Of a stretch of 15,455 nucleotides of DNA, positions 5,436-13,148 are shown piece by piece (positions within the stretch are counted from its first letter, which is position 1; every line of letters starts with the position of its first letter). The DNA comes from an uncultured Lachnospiraceae bacterium (GTDB taxonomy: Bacteria > Bacillota > Clostridia > Lachnospirales > Lachnospiraceae): assembly GCA_946633495.1 (NCBI GenBank), contig CAMPAX010000032.1, positions 1-15,455 on the forward strand, written 5' to 3'. A program made the translations under genes and the position numbers. The notes beneath the pieces are model-generated. The model saw only the letters and a program-made list of their open reading frames with translations, did no database searches and was not told the DNA's origin.

Positions 5436-8083
5436 ATGTAACAAAGAAATTTACAAAAAGAAATCTGGCACGTAACCGTAAGCGTACCATCGTAACCAGC
5501 ATCGGCGTTATGCTTTCCGCGGCGCTGATCTGTACGGTCATAGGGATGGTAGCAACCTTCCGGCATTCTCTGATCGAGGATTATAAGCAGAATCAGGGCG
5601 ACTATCATGTGCAGTACTATGATGTTCCGGTGGATATCAGCGGTCTGGTTTTGGATAACGCACATGTGGAAGAAGCAGGAGTCCTCGCAAATGTGGGTTT
5701 TCAGCGTGTTGAGGATGAGGATCGTATCAGAACCTATGTGAACGTATCCGGAGGAAATGATACGCTCTTCACACAGATGAATGTTCAGGTCCTGGAGGGA
5801 CGGCTTCCCGAGAACGACAGGGAACTGGTGATCCCGGAATCCTATACAGCACTTAAGTCTTCTCCGAAGGTGGGAGACACCATCACCTGGTCCCTGGGAG
5901 ACCGAACCCTGGTCAGTACCGGAGAACGGGTATCCCCCAAAATGGTGGTATTTGAAGAAGAGGAGCTGAACATTACCACGGAGCGTACCTTTACCGTGGT
6001 GGGTGTGATAAAGGAGCCGTCCAATATGGACGGATATGCGTCTCCCGCTTATCTATGCATTTTCCGTCAGAATGAATTTCAGGACGAGAGTTTGGATATC
6101 TTTGCCCGGTTTGATCAGCCGAAGGATTTTAATGAGATCGAAAATAACATCGAAGAGCAGCTTCGGAGCGCAGGTTATACTGCATTTCCGAATATCAATA
6201 TGCTGGTCCGCTATGAAGGCGGACTCAGCGACCAGACCTTTGACATGGTCTTCGGAGTAGGACTCGTGATCTGTCTTATCATCGTGGGGACCAGCATTTT
6301 TGTGATCTCCAACAGCTTCCGGATCTCCGTGGAGGATAAGAAGACTCAGTTCGGCATGCTGGCCAGCGTCGGAGCCACGAAGCGTCAGATCCGGAATATC
6401 GTCCTTCGTGAGGGAATGTACATCTTCCTGATCGGAACCACGGCCGGAGTTGCTTTGGGCGCGCTGGTGATCTGGATCCTGGATCAGGTGGTGAATATGC
6501 TGCTGGAGGATACCATGAAGATCCGCATGCTGTATACGTTGCCCTGGTGGGTCGTGGCATTTACGATTTTCATGTCGGCGGTAACCATCTTTTTTGCATC
6601 GGTGATCCCTGCCAGGACGGCGATGAGATATGCACCTGTCGATATCATCCGCGGAAAGACCCGGGTGAAGGTATATGAGAAGAAGCTTCATCCCAGTGGG
6701 TTCGTGAAGAAGTTCTTCGGCGTCGGAGGTGTGATCGCCCATAAGAATCTTCAGCGAAGCCGGAAGAAATACCGGACTACGGTGGTTTCTCTGGTGGTCG
6801 GCATGGCTTCCTTCATCGGCATTTACAGCTTTGTGAATTACGGGAAGAAGCTGGTGGGTGAAGTCTATACGGAACAGGATTATAATCTCTCGGTGCATCT
6901 GGATCCGGACGGAGGAATCAATCCGGAGGAGATCGATGAACCCGATCCGGAAGCCGAGAGGGAACTGCAGACGAAAAGGCTGAAAGAGATCCGGAAGGAT
7001 ATCAATCGGATCCGCAAACTCCCCGGAGTGAAAAGAAGCTTCTTTGCCCTGGAAAGCATGGGGCATTTCGATGCAAGCAAGTACGCCGTGAATCCGAAGG
7101 AGTTTGAGGCAGATGCATCGCTCGGTGAGTGGTACCCCATTTCCGTAAATGTTATACAGCTGACGGAGCCGGAATTCCGCGAGTACCTGGATTCCCTCGG
7201 GGTTTCGGCAGAGGATGTCCATAAGGCCGGGATCCTGGCGGATCATAGTGTATATTCCATGGGAGACGGTGTAAGGCACCATGCCCGTACCACTACCATC
7301 GAAGCCGGAGATAATGTGACCATGTCCTTTCCGGTGGGCAGCAAAGGACTTACGGATGAACAGCTCATGGCCGGTGAGGACGACTGGATCTATGAGGATA
7401 TTGATGTGCAGATCCTAAAGACCGTATACGAAGAGGAGGAAATGCCCTTTGGCCTCAGCTCCGGATTTGAACGTTACGGCGGTACGATCCTCATCGTCTG
7501 TGAAGGGTTCTTCCCGAAGAATCCCTGTGACATGACATACGGCACAATGCGGATCGATGCCGAGGATCCCGAAGAAATGATCCTTCAGATCCGAAAACTC
7601 AACGAAAATGGTGAAATCAGCGAGACTTATGTGTATAATGAAGAGTCAGAGGCGAATCGTACCCGCAGGCTGATCCTGGTGGTGGAGATCTTCCTCTACG
7701 GATTCATCATCGTGATCGTGCTGATCGGTGTGACAAATGTGCTGAATACCGTGTCTACCAATATGAATCTCAGACAGCGTGAGTTTGCCATGCTGCAATC
7801 CGTGGGAATGACAAAGAAAGAGTTTCACCGGATGATCCGGGTGGAAGGCGTATTGTATGTCCTGAAATCCCTGGCATTCGGAATTCCCCTGGGACTCCTG
7901 CTTTCCGGACTGGTCTATATCATGATCAGGCGTCAGTTTGATTACGGATATGTGTTCCCATGGCAGGCCATCGTGATCTCTTTCGTGGCGGTGGTACTCA
8001 TCATCGGACTTTGTATGTGGTCGGCGCTTCGAAAGCAGCAGAAGCTGAATATCATCGAAACGATCCGAAGACAGACCTATTGA
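5432..8083 (+). CDS. FtsX-like ABC transporter permease with two large extracytoplasmic domains
   Basis: The 883-residue product has two FtsX/MacB units. TM1 is near 22-42, followed by an extracytoplasmic domain at about 43-270 and TM2-4 near 272-294, 328-353 and 371-393. A second unit has TM5 near 449-468, an extracytoplasmic domain at about 469-745 and TM6-8 near 747-772, 806-832 and 844-866. The cytoplasmic coupling elements FGMLASVGATKRQI (307-320) and FAMLQSVGMTKKEF (785-798) are the expected contacts for the ATPase. The layout is eight helices with two ectodomains, unlike the ten-helix BceB type. The second ectodomain contains a highly charged, probably helical stretch (about 498-530). 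The GTG start at 5432 fits the family N-terminus; no in-frame ATG is near. Function is probably peptide or lipid-linked substrate release, resistance or signalling; the substrate is unknown. Confidence 0.92.
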   Translation: MNVTKKFTKRNLARNRKRTIVTSIGVMLSAALICTVIGMVATFRHSLIEDYKQNQGDYHVQYYDVPVDISGLVLDNAHVEEAGVLANVGFQRVEDEDRIRTYVNVSGGNDTLFTQMNVQVLEGRLPENDRELVIPESYTALKSSPKVGDTITWSLGDRTLVSTGERVSPKMVVFEEEELNITTERTFTVVGVIKEPSNMDGYASPAYLCIFRQNEFQDESLDIFARFDQPKDFNEIENNIEEQLRSAGYTAFPNINMLVRYEGGLSDQTFDMVFGVGLVICLIIVGTSIFVISNSFRISVEDKKTQFGMLASVGATKRQIRNIVLREGMYIFLIGTTAGVALGALVIWILDQVVNMLLEDTMKIRMLYTLPWWVVAFTIFMSAVTIFFASVIPARTAMRYAPVDIIRGKTRVKVYEKKLHPSGFVKKFFGVGGVIAHKNLQRSRKKYRTTVVSLVVGMASFIGIYSFVNYGKKLVGEVYTEQDYNLSVHLDPDGGINPEEIDEPDPEAERELQTKRLKEIRKDINRIRKLPGVKRSFFALESMGHFDASKYAVNPKEFEADASLGEWYPISVNVIQLTEPEFREYLDSLGVSAEDVHKAGILADHSVYSMGDGVRHHARTTTIEAGDNVTMSFPVGSKGLTDEQLMAGEDDWIYEDIDVQILKTVYEEEEMPFGLSSGFERYGGTILIVCEGFFPKNPCDMTYGTMRIDAEDPEEMILQIRKLNENGEISETYVYNEESEANRTRRLILVVEIFLYGFIIVIVLIGVTNVLNTVSTNMNLRQREFAMLQSVGMTKKEFHRMIRVEGVLYVLKSLAFGIPLGLLLSGLVYIMIRRQFDYGYVFPWQAIVISFVAVVLIIGLCMWSALRKQQKLNIIETIRRQTY

Positions 8084-8112
8084 TAAAAGATTCATAAGAA
8101 GGGAAAAAAGAT

Positions 8113-8820
8113 ATGAAACTGAAATTGCTCCTTGTGGAAGACAGCCCGATGATCATTCGGGGCCTGCAATATACGTTGGAACAGGCCGGCTATGAGGTGG
8201 TGGTCTGCATGTCGAAGCGGATGGCGGATGACCGTCTCATGAAGATGACATTTGATATCGCGATCCTGGATGTGAATCTTCCCGATGGCAGCGGCTTTGA
8301 CCTTTGCAAGCAGCTGAAGGAGGAGACGGATATCCCCGTGATCTTCCTTACGGCCAGAGATGAAGAAAATGATGTGGTGATGGGCCTGGATCTTGGAGCG
8401 GATGATTATATCCTGAAGCCCTTCCGGAACCGAGAGCTGATCTCCCGGATCGAGACCGTGCTGCGGAGAAGCGGAAAGACGAAGAAGGTTCTGAAGGTGG
8501 GAGATGTGGAGATCGATGTCGAGACGGATCAGGTGACCGTAAAGGGGCAGCCCGTAGAATTTACCCAGCTGGAATATAAGATCCTTTATATGCTGATGCA
8601 GAACGCGGGACAGACCCTGACACGGGAGCAGATCATGGACCGGATCTGGGATATCGCAGGGAATTTCGTGGAAGACAATACACTTACGGTTTACATAAAA
8701 AGGATCCGGCAGAAGCTGGGAGCCGCAGATATCATACGTACGGTCAAGGGTATGGGATATCGCGCGGAGGATCCTGCGGATCCGGAGAAGCTTGCAAATG
8801 TGGGAGAGATTGACGACTGA
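8113..8820 (+). CDS. OmpR/PhoB-family response regulator
   Basis: The 235-residue product has a receiver domain (1-about 120) with acidic pocket Glu9-Asp10, phosphoacceptor Asp53 in ILDVNLPDGSG, Thr80 and Lys102. It is followed by a winged-helix DNA-binding domain (about 125-225) with the usual FTQLEYKILYML, LTREQIMDRIW, YIKRIRQKLG and VKGMGYR elements. The start has GAAGGGA (8098-8104) 8 bp upstream, and only 29 bp separate it from the permease stop, so it is in the same transcript. It should be phosphorylated by the kinase encoded next and probably binds the direct repeat at 4468-4487 upstream of the ATPase gene. The short acidic tail after VKGMGYR is slightly longer than usual. Confidence 0.96.
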   Translation: MKLKLLLVEDSPMIIRGLQYTLEQAGYEVVVCMSKRMADDRLMKMTFDIAILDVNLPDGSGFDLCKQLKEETDIPVIFLTARDEENDVVMGLDLGADDYILKPFRNRELISRIETVLRRSGKTKKVLKVGDVEIDVETDQVTVKGQPVEFTQLEYKILYMLMQNAGQTLTREQIMDRIWDIAGNFVEDNTLTVYIKRIRQKLGAADIIRTVKGMGYRAEDPADPEKLANVGEIDD

Positions 8821-8832
8821 TCCCCAGGTGAC

Positions 8833-8901
8833 ATGCTGGAAGCCGGCATTTTGCCGGACGCGGCGGATCCCGGGCTTCCGAAAAGACCTTATCGGATATG
8901 A
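8833..8901 (+). CDS. Putative 22-residue mini-ORF coupled to the histidine kinase
   Basis: ATG 8833 follows AGGTGA (8826-8831), which matches the anti-Shine-Dalgarno but sits close. The frame reads MLEAGILPDAADPGLPKRPY plus two residues, and its TGA (8899-8901) overlaps the kinase ATG (8898-8900) as ATGA. The kinase has no RBS of its own. The frame contains a stem-loop: GGAAGCC (8838-8844) with GGCTTCC (8873-8879), enclosing CCGGCA/TGCCGG. Translation of the mini-ORF would open it. Confidence 0.35.
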   Translation: MLEAGILPDAADPGLPKRPYRI

Positions 8902-10166
8902 AATATACGAACAAGCGAAACCGAAGAAATACGAGGATCCTGCTGGCCATTGCATTTGCGATGCTGCTGGCAGTGATCTTGCTGTACGGAAATATCTACC
9001 TGGTTTCCCGCCAGAAAGAGGTGGAGCGACAGCAGATCACTGCGGTTGCAGGGCTGATCCGCGAGCAGTTTCCGGAGCTTTCCGATGCGGACATCATGAA
9101 TTTGATGAAGTATCCGGAAGACCTGGATGAGCGCCTGGAGAAGGGTGAGGCCCTGATGAAGAAATATGGCTATGATGATTCCTTCTTTGCAGCGCAGGAA
9201 CATCGCCATATGTGGCAGCTGGTGCTGTTCAATTCCGTGGTGATCTTCCTTACGGGAATCATCTGTATCGCGCTGTATGTCTGGCATCGGAGGCGGGTCA
9301 GAAGAGAGGTGCGGCAGCTGCAGCAGTATTTCGATCAGCTGAACCGGGGAAGCTATGACCTGGATCCCGGACAGACCACGGAAGGGGATCTGTCCATGCT
9401 GCAGAGTGATATCTTTAAGGTGACACAGCTTCTTCGAACGGCGGCGGAGCATGAGAAAGAGAAGAATGAAGAGCTGTCCCGCTGGCTGGCAGACATCTCG
9501 CATCAGCTGAAAACGCCGATCGCTTCCATCCGTATCAACCTGGACAACATGCTGGATGATCCGGAAATGCCGGTGGAGCTTCGTAAAGAATTCATGAAGG
9601 AATGCAGCATGCAGCTGGAGTGGATCTCATCTCTCGTACAGACGCTTCTGAAACTGGCGAGGATCGATGCCGGAACCGTGGAGCTGAAGAAAGAGGAGAT
9701 GGATCTTCTGGCGGTAGCCAGGGAATCCCAGAATAAGCTGGGGATCCTTGCGGAGATCGCCGATGTGGATGTGGTCTGGGAGGCTGAGCCAAGAGGAGAG
9801 GAGATTGATCCTCAGGGCCTTCCGCCGGTCCACATGACCGGGGATCCGACATGGCAGCTGGAGGCGGTCAGCAACATTTTAAAGAACTGCATCGAACATT
9901 CCCGCCCGGGTTCCAAGGTATATCTCTCCATGCGCAATACCACGGTATTTAAAGAGCTCACGATCCGGGATACCGGGGACGGGATTCCGGAGGAGGATCT
10001 GCCGCATATCTTTGAACGTTTCTACCGTGCGAAGAATGCGAGAAAGGAGTCCGTGGGAATCGGGCTGTCGCTGGCTTCCAGCATTGTGGAGGCCGGCGGA
10101 GGGAAGATCATGGTGAATTCCGTTCGAGGGGAAGGAACCACATTTACCATCCGGTATCTTGTTTAA
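8898..10166 (+). CDS. Membrane sensor histidine kinase
   Basis: The 422-residue product has TM1 near 13-36, a short extracytoplasmic sensor loop of about 65 residues (38-104), TM2 near 105-128 and a HAMP-like linker (about 130-185). The HisKA domain follows with H-box WLADISHQLKTP, His202 being the phosphorylation site. The HATPase_c domain has N-box Asn330 (SNILKNCIEHS), G1 DTGDGIP (358-364), F-box FERFYRAKN and G2 GIGLSL. The small sensor loop suggests it may sense through the membrane or the ABC permease rather than by a large ligand domain; that is inference. ATG 8898 is the only plausible start in frame, since the frame is closed by TGA at 8829-8831 and has no ATG, GTG or TTG before 8898. 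It lacks a proper RBS, which fits coupling to the overlapping mini-ORF. It is the last gene of the cassette. Confidence 0.95.
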   Translation: MKYTNKRNRRNTRILLAIAFAMLLAVILLYGNIYLVSRQKEVERQQITAVAGLIREQFPELSDADIMNLMKYPEDLDERLEKGEALMKKYGYDDSFFAAQEHRHMWQLVLFNSVVIFLTGIICIALYVWHRRRVRREVRQLQQYFDQLNRGSYDLDPGQTTEGDLSMLQSDIFKVTQLLRTAAEHEKEKNEELSRWLADISHQLKTPIASIRINLDNMLDDPEMPVELRKEFMKECSMQLEWISSLVQTLLKLARIDAGTVELKKEEMDLLAVARESQNKLGILAEIADVDVVWEAEPRGEEIDPQGLPPVHMTGDPTWQLEAVSNILKNCIEHSRPGSKVYLSMRNTTVFKELTIRDTGDGIPEEDLPHIFERFYRAKNARKESVGIGLSLASSIVEAGGGKIMVNSVRGEGTTFTIRYLV

Positions 10167-10180
10167 GGTGAATCTTGTGC

Positions 10181-10209
10181 TTTACTTATAAGAACAAGTA
10201 GGCTATAAT
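10181..10209 (+). promoter_or_regulatory. Sigma-70 type promoter for purA
   Basis: A perfect -10 TATAAT (10204-10209) has TTTACT (10181-10186, 4 of 6) 17 bp upstream. The predicted start near 10216 coincides with the foot of the following stem-loop. An inverted repeat TACTT/AAGTA (10183-10187 and 10196-10200) lies in the spacer and could be an operator. Confidence 0.65.
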
Positions 10210-10215
10210 GTCAAG

Positions 10216-10245
10216 GCAAGAGCCACCGGTCTTGCGGTGGCTCTT
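10216..10245 (+). other. Strong stem-loop at the 5' end of the purA leader / possible terminator of the cassette
   Basis: AAGAGCCACC (10218-10227) pairs perfectly with GGTGGCTCTT (10236-10245), with one further G-C pair inside. The following bases (ATCTTGTG) are only moderately U-rich. GCAAGA (10216-10221) can instead pair with TCTTGC (10230-10235), which excludes the longer stem. Because it lies just after the TATAAT box, it may be the 5' end of purA mRNA as well as, or instead of, a terminator for the kinase gene. Confidence 0.6.
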
Positions 10246-10253
10246 ATCTTGTG

Positions 10254-10278
10254 TCCGTTCCTGCGGAGAAGGAACGGA
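10254..10278 (+). other. Second stem-loop in the purA leader
   Basis: TCCGTTCC (10254-10261) pairs perfectly with GGAACGGA (10271-10278) around a 9-nt loop. No U-tract follows. With the preceding stem-loop it gives the purA leader two tandem hairpins before the RBS GAGGAG at 10313-10318. Confidence 0.55.
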
Positions 10279-10329
10279 TGAAGTGCCGGGATAAATCAGA
10301 ACAGAAAAGAAAGAGGAGAACTGAAACTT

Positions 10330-11613
10330 ATGGTTACAGCAATCGTAGGTGCAAACTGGGGTGATGAAGGAAAGGGCAAGATCACGGATATGCTTGCCGA
10401 GACGTCAGACATTATCATCCGCTTTCAGGGCGGTGCAAATGCCGGACATACCATCATAAACAATTACGGGAAGTTTGCTCTTCATACGCTTCCGTCGGGC
10501 GTTTTCTATGATCATACCACCAGTATCATCGGAAATGGTGTGGCTCTGGATATCCCGAAGCTTTTCAACGAGATCCGGGACATCGAGTCAAAGGGCGTTC
10601 CCACGCCGAAGATCCTGGTATCCGACCGGGCACAGATGGTTATGCCTTATCATGTGCTCTTCGATACCTATGAGGAAGCGCGTCTGGCAGGAAAGTCCTT
10701 CGGTTCCACAAAATCCGGGATCGCTCCTTTTTACTCTGATAAATATGCGAAGATCGGCTTCCAGGTCAGCGAGCTTTTTGATGATGAGGCAGCTCTCCGG
10801 GAGAAGATCGAGCGCGTGATCGCACAGAAGAATGTGCTTCTGGAGCATTTATATCATCAGCCGCTGCTCACGGTAGACGGTATCTATGCAACGCTGATGG
10901 AATATAAGGAAATGGTTGCGCCCTATGTCTGTGACGTATCCGCGTTCCTCTATGAAGCCATCAAAGAAGGCAGGAATATCCTGCTGGAAGGACAGCTGGG
11001 TTCCATGAAAGATCCCGATCACGGAATCTATCCCATGGTTACATCCTCCTCCACTCTGGCGGCATACGGTGCCATCGGAGCAGGCATTCCGCCGTATGAG
11101 ATTAAAAAGATCGTGACGGTCGTAAAGGCATATTCCAGCGCTGTAGGTGCGGGTGAGTTTGTCAGTGAGATCTTCGGCGATGAGGCCGATGAACTTAGAC
11201 GCCGCGGCGGTGACGGAGGCGAGTTCGGTGCGACCACCGGACGTCCGAGACGTATGGGATGGTTCGACTGCGTGGCAACCCGTTATGGCTGCCGGATCCA
11301 GGGAACCACGGATGTGGCATTTACCGTACTGGATGTTCTGGGATATCTGGATGAGATTCCGGTATGTGTGGGCTATGAGATCGACGGTGAAGTGACGAAG
11401 GACTTCCCTGTGACCACGAAGCTGAAGAAGGCAAAACCGGTATACAAGGTCCTTCCGGGCTGGAAGACGGAGATCCGCGGTATTACAAAGTATGAGGAGC
11501 TTCCGGAGAACTGCAGGAAGTATATCGAGTTCATCGAGTCCGAGATCGGTTTTCCGATCACCATGGTATCCAACGGACCGGGACGGCATGAGATCATTTA
11601 TCGGAACAAGTAG
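10330..11613 (+). CDS. purA: Adenylosuccinate synthetase PurA (divergent branch)
   Basis: The 427-residue product starts with the phosphate loop GDEGKGK at 11-17. Asp12 is the catalytic base and His40 in GGANAGHT is the catalytic acid. The C-terminal GATTGRPRRMGWFD segment binds IMP, and the protein ends with a conserved NGPGR element. The enzyme joins IMP and aspartate using GTP to make adenylosuccinate, which PurB (3000-4451) then cleaves to AMP. Two family signatures deviate from the E. coli form: TGRGIGPAYEDK is replaced by TKSGIAPFYSDK, and EGAQGTMLDIDHGTYP by EGQLGSMKDPDHGIYP. This looks like a consistent sub-branch rather than decay, since all other parts are intact. The start has GAGGAG 11 bp upstream. 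A promoter and two stem-loops precede it and an intrinsic terminator follows. Confidence 0.96.
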   Translation: MVTAIVGANWGDEGKGKITDMLAETSDIIIRFQGGANAGHTIINNYGKFALHTLPSGVFYDHTTSIIGNGVALDIPKLFNEIRDIESKGVPTPKILVSDRAQMVMPYHVLFDTYEEARLAGKSFGSTKSGIAPFYSDKYAKIGFQVSELFDDEAALREKIERVIAQKNVLLEHLYHQPLLTVDGIYATLMEYKEMVAPYVCDVSAFLYEAIKEGRNILLEGQLGSMKDPDHGIYPMVTSSSTLAAYGAIGAGIPPYEIKKIVTVVKAYSSAVGAGEFVSEIFGDEADELRRRGGDGGEFGATTGRPRRMGWFDCVATRYGCRIQGTTDVAFTVLDVLGYLDEIPVCVGYEIDGEVTKDFPVTTKLKKAKPVYKVLPGWKTEIRGITKYEELPENCRKYIEFIESEIGFPITMVSNGPGRHEIIYRNK

Positions 11614-11660
11614 GATGTACGATCCGAGCAGAAATCAGAATATAGATGTGGATAATAGAC

Positions 11661-11691
11661 AACGGCGCCTGTTTCATCAGACGCCGTTTTT
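11661..11691 (+). terminator. Intrinsic terminator of purA
   Basis: AACGGCG (11661-11667) pairs with CGCCGTT (11682-11688), with a C/A mismatch and then CTG/CAG inside, followed by a T-run (11687-11691). The stop codon of the opposing minus-strand gene (11677-11679) lies in the loop, so the element may also end that transcript, though its minus-strand tail is less U-rich. Confidence 0.8.
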
Positions 11692-12171
11692 CCTGGTTTT
11701 ATCATCTTCCCGGATCTCAGCCAGCAGATCCTTGGCCGTCACTCGGGCGGTAAGGTGCTGGTAGATGGCATCGCAGGCTTCTTTTTTATAGGAGAAGGGG
11801 ATCAGGTATTTCTTCCTGCCCGCTTTGATCAGGATCAGACTGTAAAGCATTTCATTTTCGGGGACGATCAGCGATACGTCATCGATCTGGTCGTAGGTAT
11901 AGACCGTCTCGCCCCGATGGTGCCTGATCACAAGCTCCGTATCTTTGAATTCGTAGTCGATGTCGTATTTGTCTTCTTCAAAGGTATGAATGAAGAGGTA
12001 CCCGCCGTAGAGACCGATCAGTGCACCGAGGATGGCTCCGATCACGTGTGTGGAAGCCATGCCGGAGAAGAACAGATAGACCAGCCAGGCACCGAATACA
12101 AAGAGGAAGACCCCGAGGTAGCGAAGGGTATTTCTGCTTTTGCTGTTTCTTTTAACATGATAACGGATCAT
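11677..12171 (-). CDS. Small membrane protein with two N-terminal helices and a soluble C-terminal domain (YcxB/PH-like?)
   Basis: The 164-residue product has a basic N-terminus (MIRYHVKRNSKSRN). Two hydrophobic helices follow near 18-36 and 42-61, the second glycine-rich (GAILGALIGLYGGY). The soluble domain of about 100 residues is rich in beta-strand pattern and reads like a bacterial PH or YcxB-type domain (RHHRGETVYTYDQIDDVSLI, SLILIKAGRKKYLIPF); this is a resemblance only. I chose ATG 12171 over the longer frame from 12237 because AAAGGA lies 8 bp upstream and the promoter -35 element sits inside the longer version. It is monocistronic, divergent from the HAD gene and convergent with purA. 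Function is unknown; the soluble domain should face the cytoplasm if the N-terminus is inside. Confidence 0.8.
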   Translation of the reverse strand: MIRYHVKRNSKSRNTLRYLGVFLFVFGAWLVYLFFSGMASTHVIGAILGALIGLYGGYLFIHTFEEDKYDIDYEFKDTELVIRHHRGETVYTYDQIDDVSLIVPENEMLYSLILIKAGRKKYLIPFSYKKEACDAIYQHLTARVTAKDLLAEIREDDKTRKNGV

Positions 12172-12208
12172 GGATGTCGTCCTTTCGGTATTCTGAAAAC
12201 ATGAACAT

Positions 12209-12237
12209 AGTATAAGGGAATACCCGGTGAAAAACAA
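12209..12237 (-). promoter_or_regulatory. Promoter of the small membrane protein gene
   Basis: On the minus strand TTGTTT (12237-12232) and TATACT (12214-12209) are separated by 17 bp. The predicted start near 12202 is about 30 bp before the ATG, which supports the short form of the protein. Confidence 0.6.
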
Positions 12238-12258
12238 GTGGGAATCTCAGGAAGGTTG

Positions 12259-12267
12259 TGTTATAAT
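12259..12267 (+). promoter_or_regulatory. Extended -10 promoter of the HAD phosphatase gene
   Basis: TGTTATAAT contains a perfect TATAAT (12262-12267) with the extended TG element. No good -35 is present 17 bp upstream. It lies back to back with the minus-strand promoter, so the two starts share about 60 bp. Confidence 0.55.
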
Positions 12268-12335
12268 ATCAAAGGCTATGCTTATCTGATCGAAAAGACG
12301 GCATGGCACAAATATAAATGATAACAGGAGCCAGT

Positions 12336-13148
12336 ATGATCCGACTGATAGCAAGTGATATTGACGGAACCCTTGTTCCGGACGGAACCGATCAGATCGA
12401 TACAAAGATCTATGACGTGATCCGGAGACTGAAAGAGCACGGCATCGCTTTTGCGGGGGCCAGCGGACGGCAGTTTCTCAGCATGAAGAAGCTCTTTGAC
12501 CCGGTGTGGAAGGATATGTATTACATTACGGATAACGGAAGTATCCTTCGGGATGCGACGACCATCATCCGGAAACATGTGATCCCGCGCAGGCTTTTAT
12601 TTGAACTCATTCGTGACGCAAAGCGCCTGCCGAACTGCGACATCATGCTGTGCGGACAGGATTGGGCTTACTGTGAGGAATACAGTGAGATGTTCTTCTG
12701 GATGCGGGATTCCTACAAGTATAACATCCAGGTTCTGGGGGATTTTGAGATGCATCTTACGGATGATATCGTGAAGATGTCCATCTATCAGAAGGATACC
12801 GCGGAAGCGACGGTAAATGAATGGTTCACGCCGAAATGGCAGAGTCAGTTTAAGATCGCTTCTGCAGGAACCATGTGGATGGATATCGTGGAACCGGACG
12901 CGGATAAGGGCAGCAGTCTTCGGGATCTGCAGGAGAGACTGGGGATCTCCAGGGAAGAGACCATGGTTTTCGGGGACAATCTGAATGACATCGGTATGCT
13001 GGAAGCCGCGGAAGAGAGCTATGCCATCGGCAGCGCTCGGGATGAGGTGAAGCAGGCGGCGAAGCATGTGGCGCCCCCGCTCAAAGAAAATGGTGAGACA
13101 GCGGTGCTGAAGGAGCTGCTCCGGCAGCTGGATGATGCGGCGAGGTAA
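12336..13148 (+). CDS. Cof-type HAD-superfamily phosphatase (subclass IIB)
   Basis: The 270-residue product has all four HAD motifs: DIDGTL at 8-13 with nucleophile Asp8 and acid/base Asp10, Ser43 in GASGRQ, Lys191 in DADKGSS, and GDNLNDIG at 213-220 with Mg2+ ligands Asp214 and Asp218. The cap between motifs II and III (about 80-185) is of the C2B type found in Cof/YidA/YbjI hydrolases, which act on small phosphate esters such as sugar phosphates, FMN or pyridoxal phosphate. I used ATG 12336 because AGGAG lies 5 bp upstream; the in-frame ATG at 12318 has no RBS and adds six residues before the family start. It is probably monocistronic; icd begins 190 bp downstream, but no clear terminator separates them. 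Confidence 0.93.
   Translation: MIRLIASDIDGTLVPDGTDQIDTKIYDVIRRLKEHGIAFAGASGRQFLSMKKLFDPVWKDMYYITDNGSILRDATTIIRKHVIPRRLLFELIRDAKRLPNCDIMLCGQDWAYCEEYSEMFFWMRDSYKYNIQVLGDFEMHLTDDIVKMSIYQKDTAEATVNEWFTPKWQSQFKIASAGTMWMDIVEPDADKGSSLRDLQERLGISREETMVFGDNLNDIGMLEAAEESYAIGSARDEVKQAAKHVAPPLKENGETAVLKELLRQLDDAAR

Noticed and set aside
4770..5444. 224-residue minus-strand open frame opposite the ATPase gene and the following gap
   Set aside because: Antisense to canonical Walker motifs and has no family resemblance.
6053..7282. 409-residue minus-strand open frame opposite the FtsX-like permease
   Set aside because: His/Asp-rich shadow with no recognisable domain, inside a complete permease gene.
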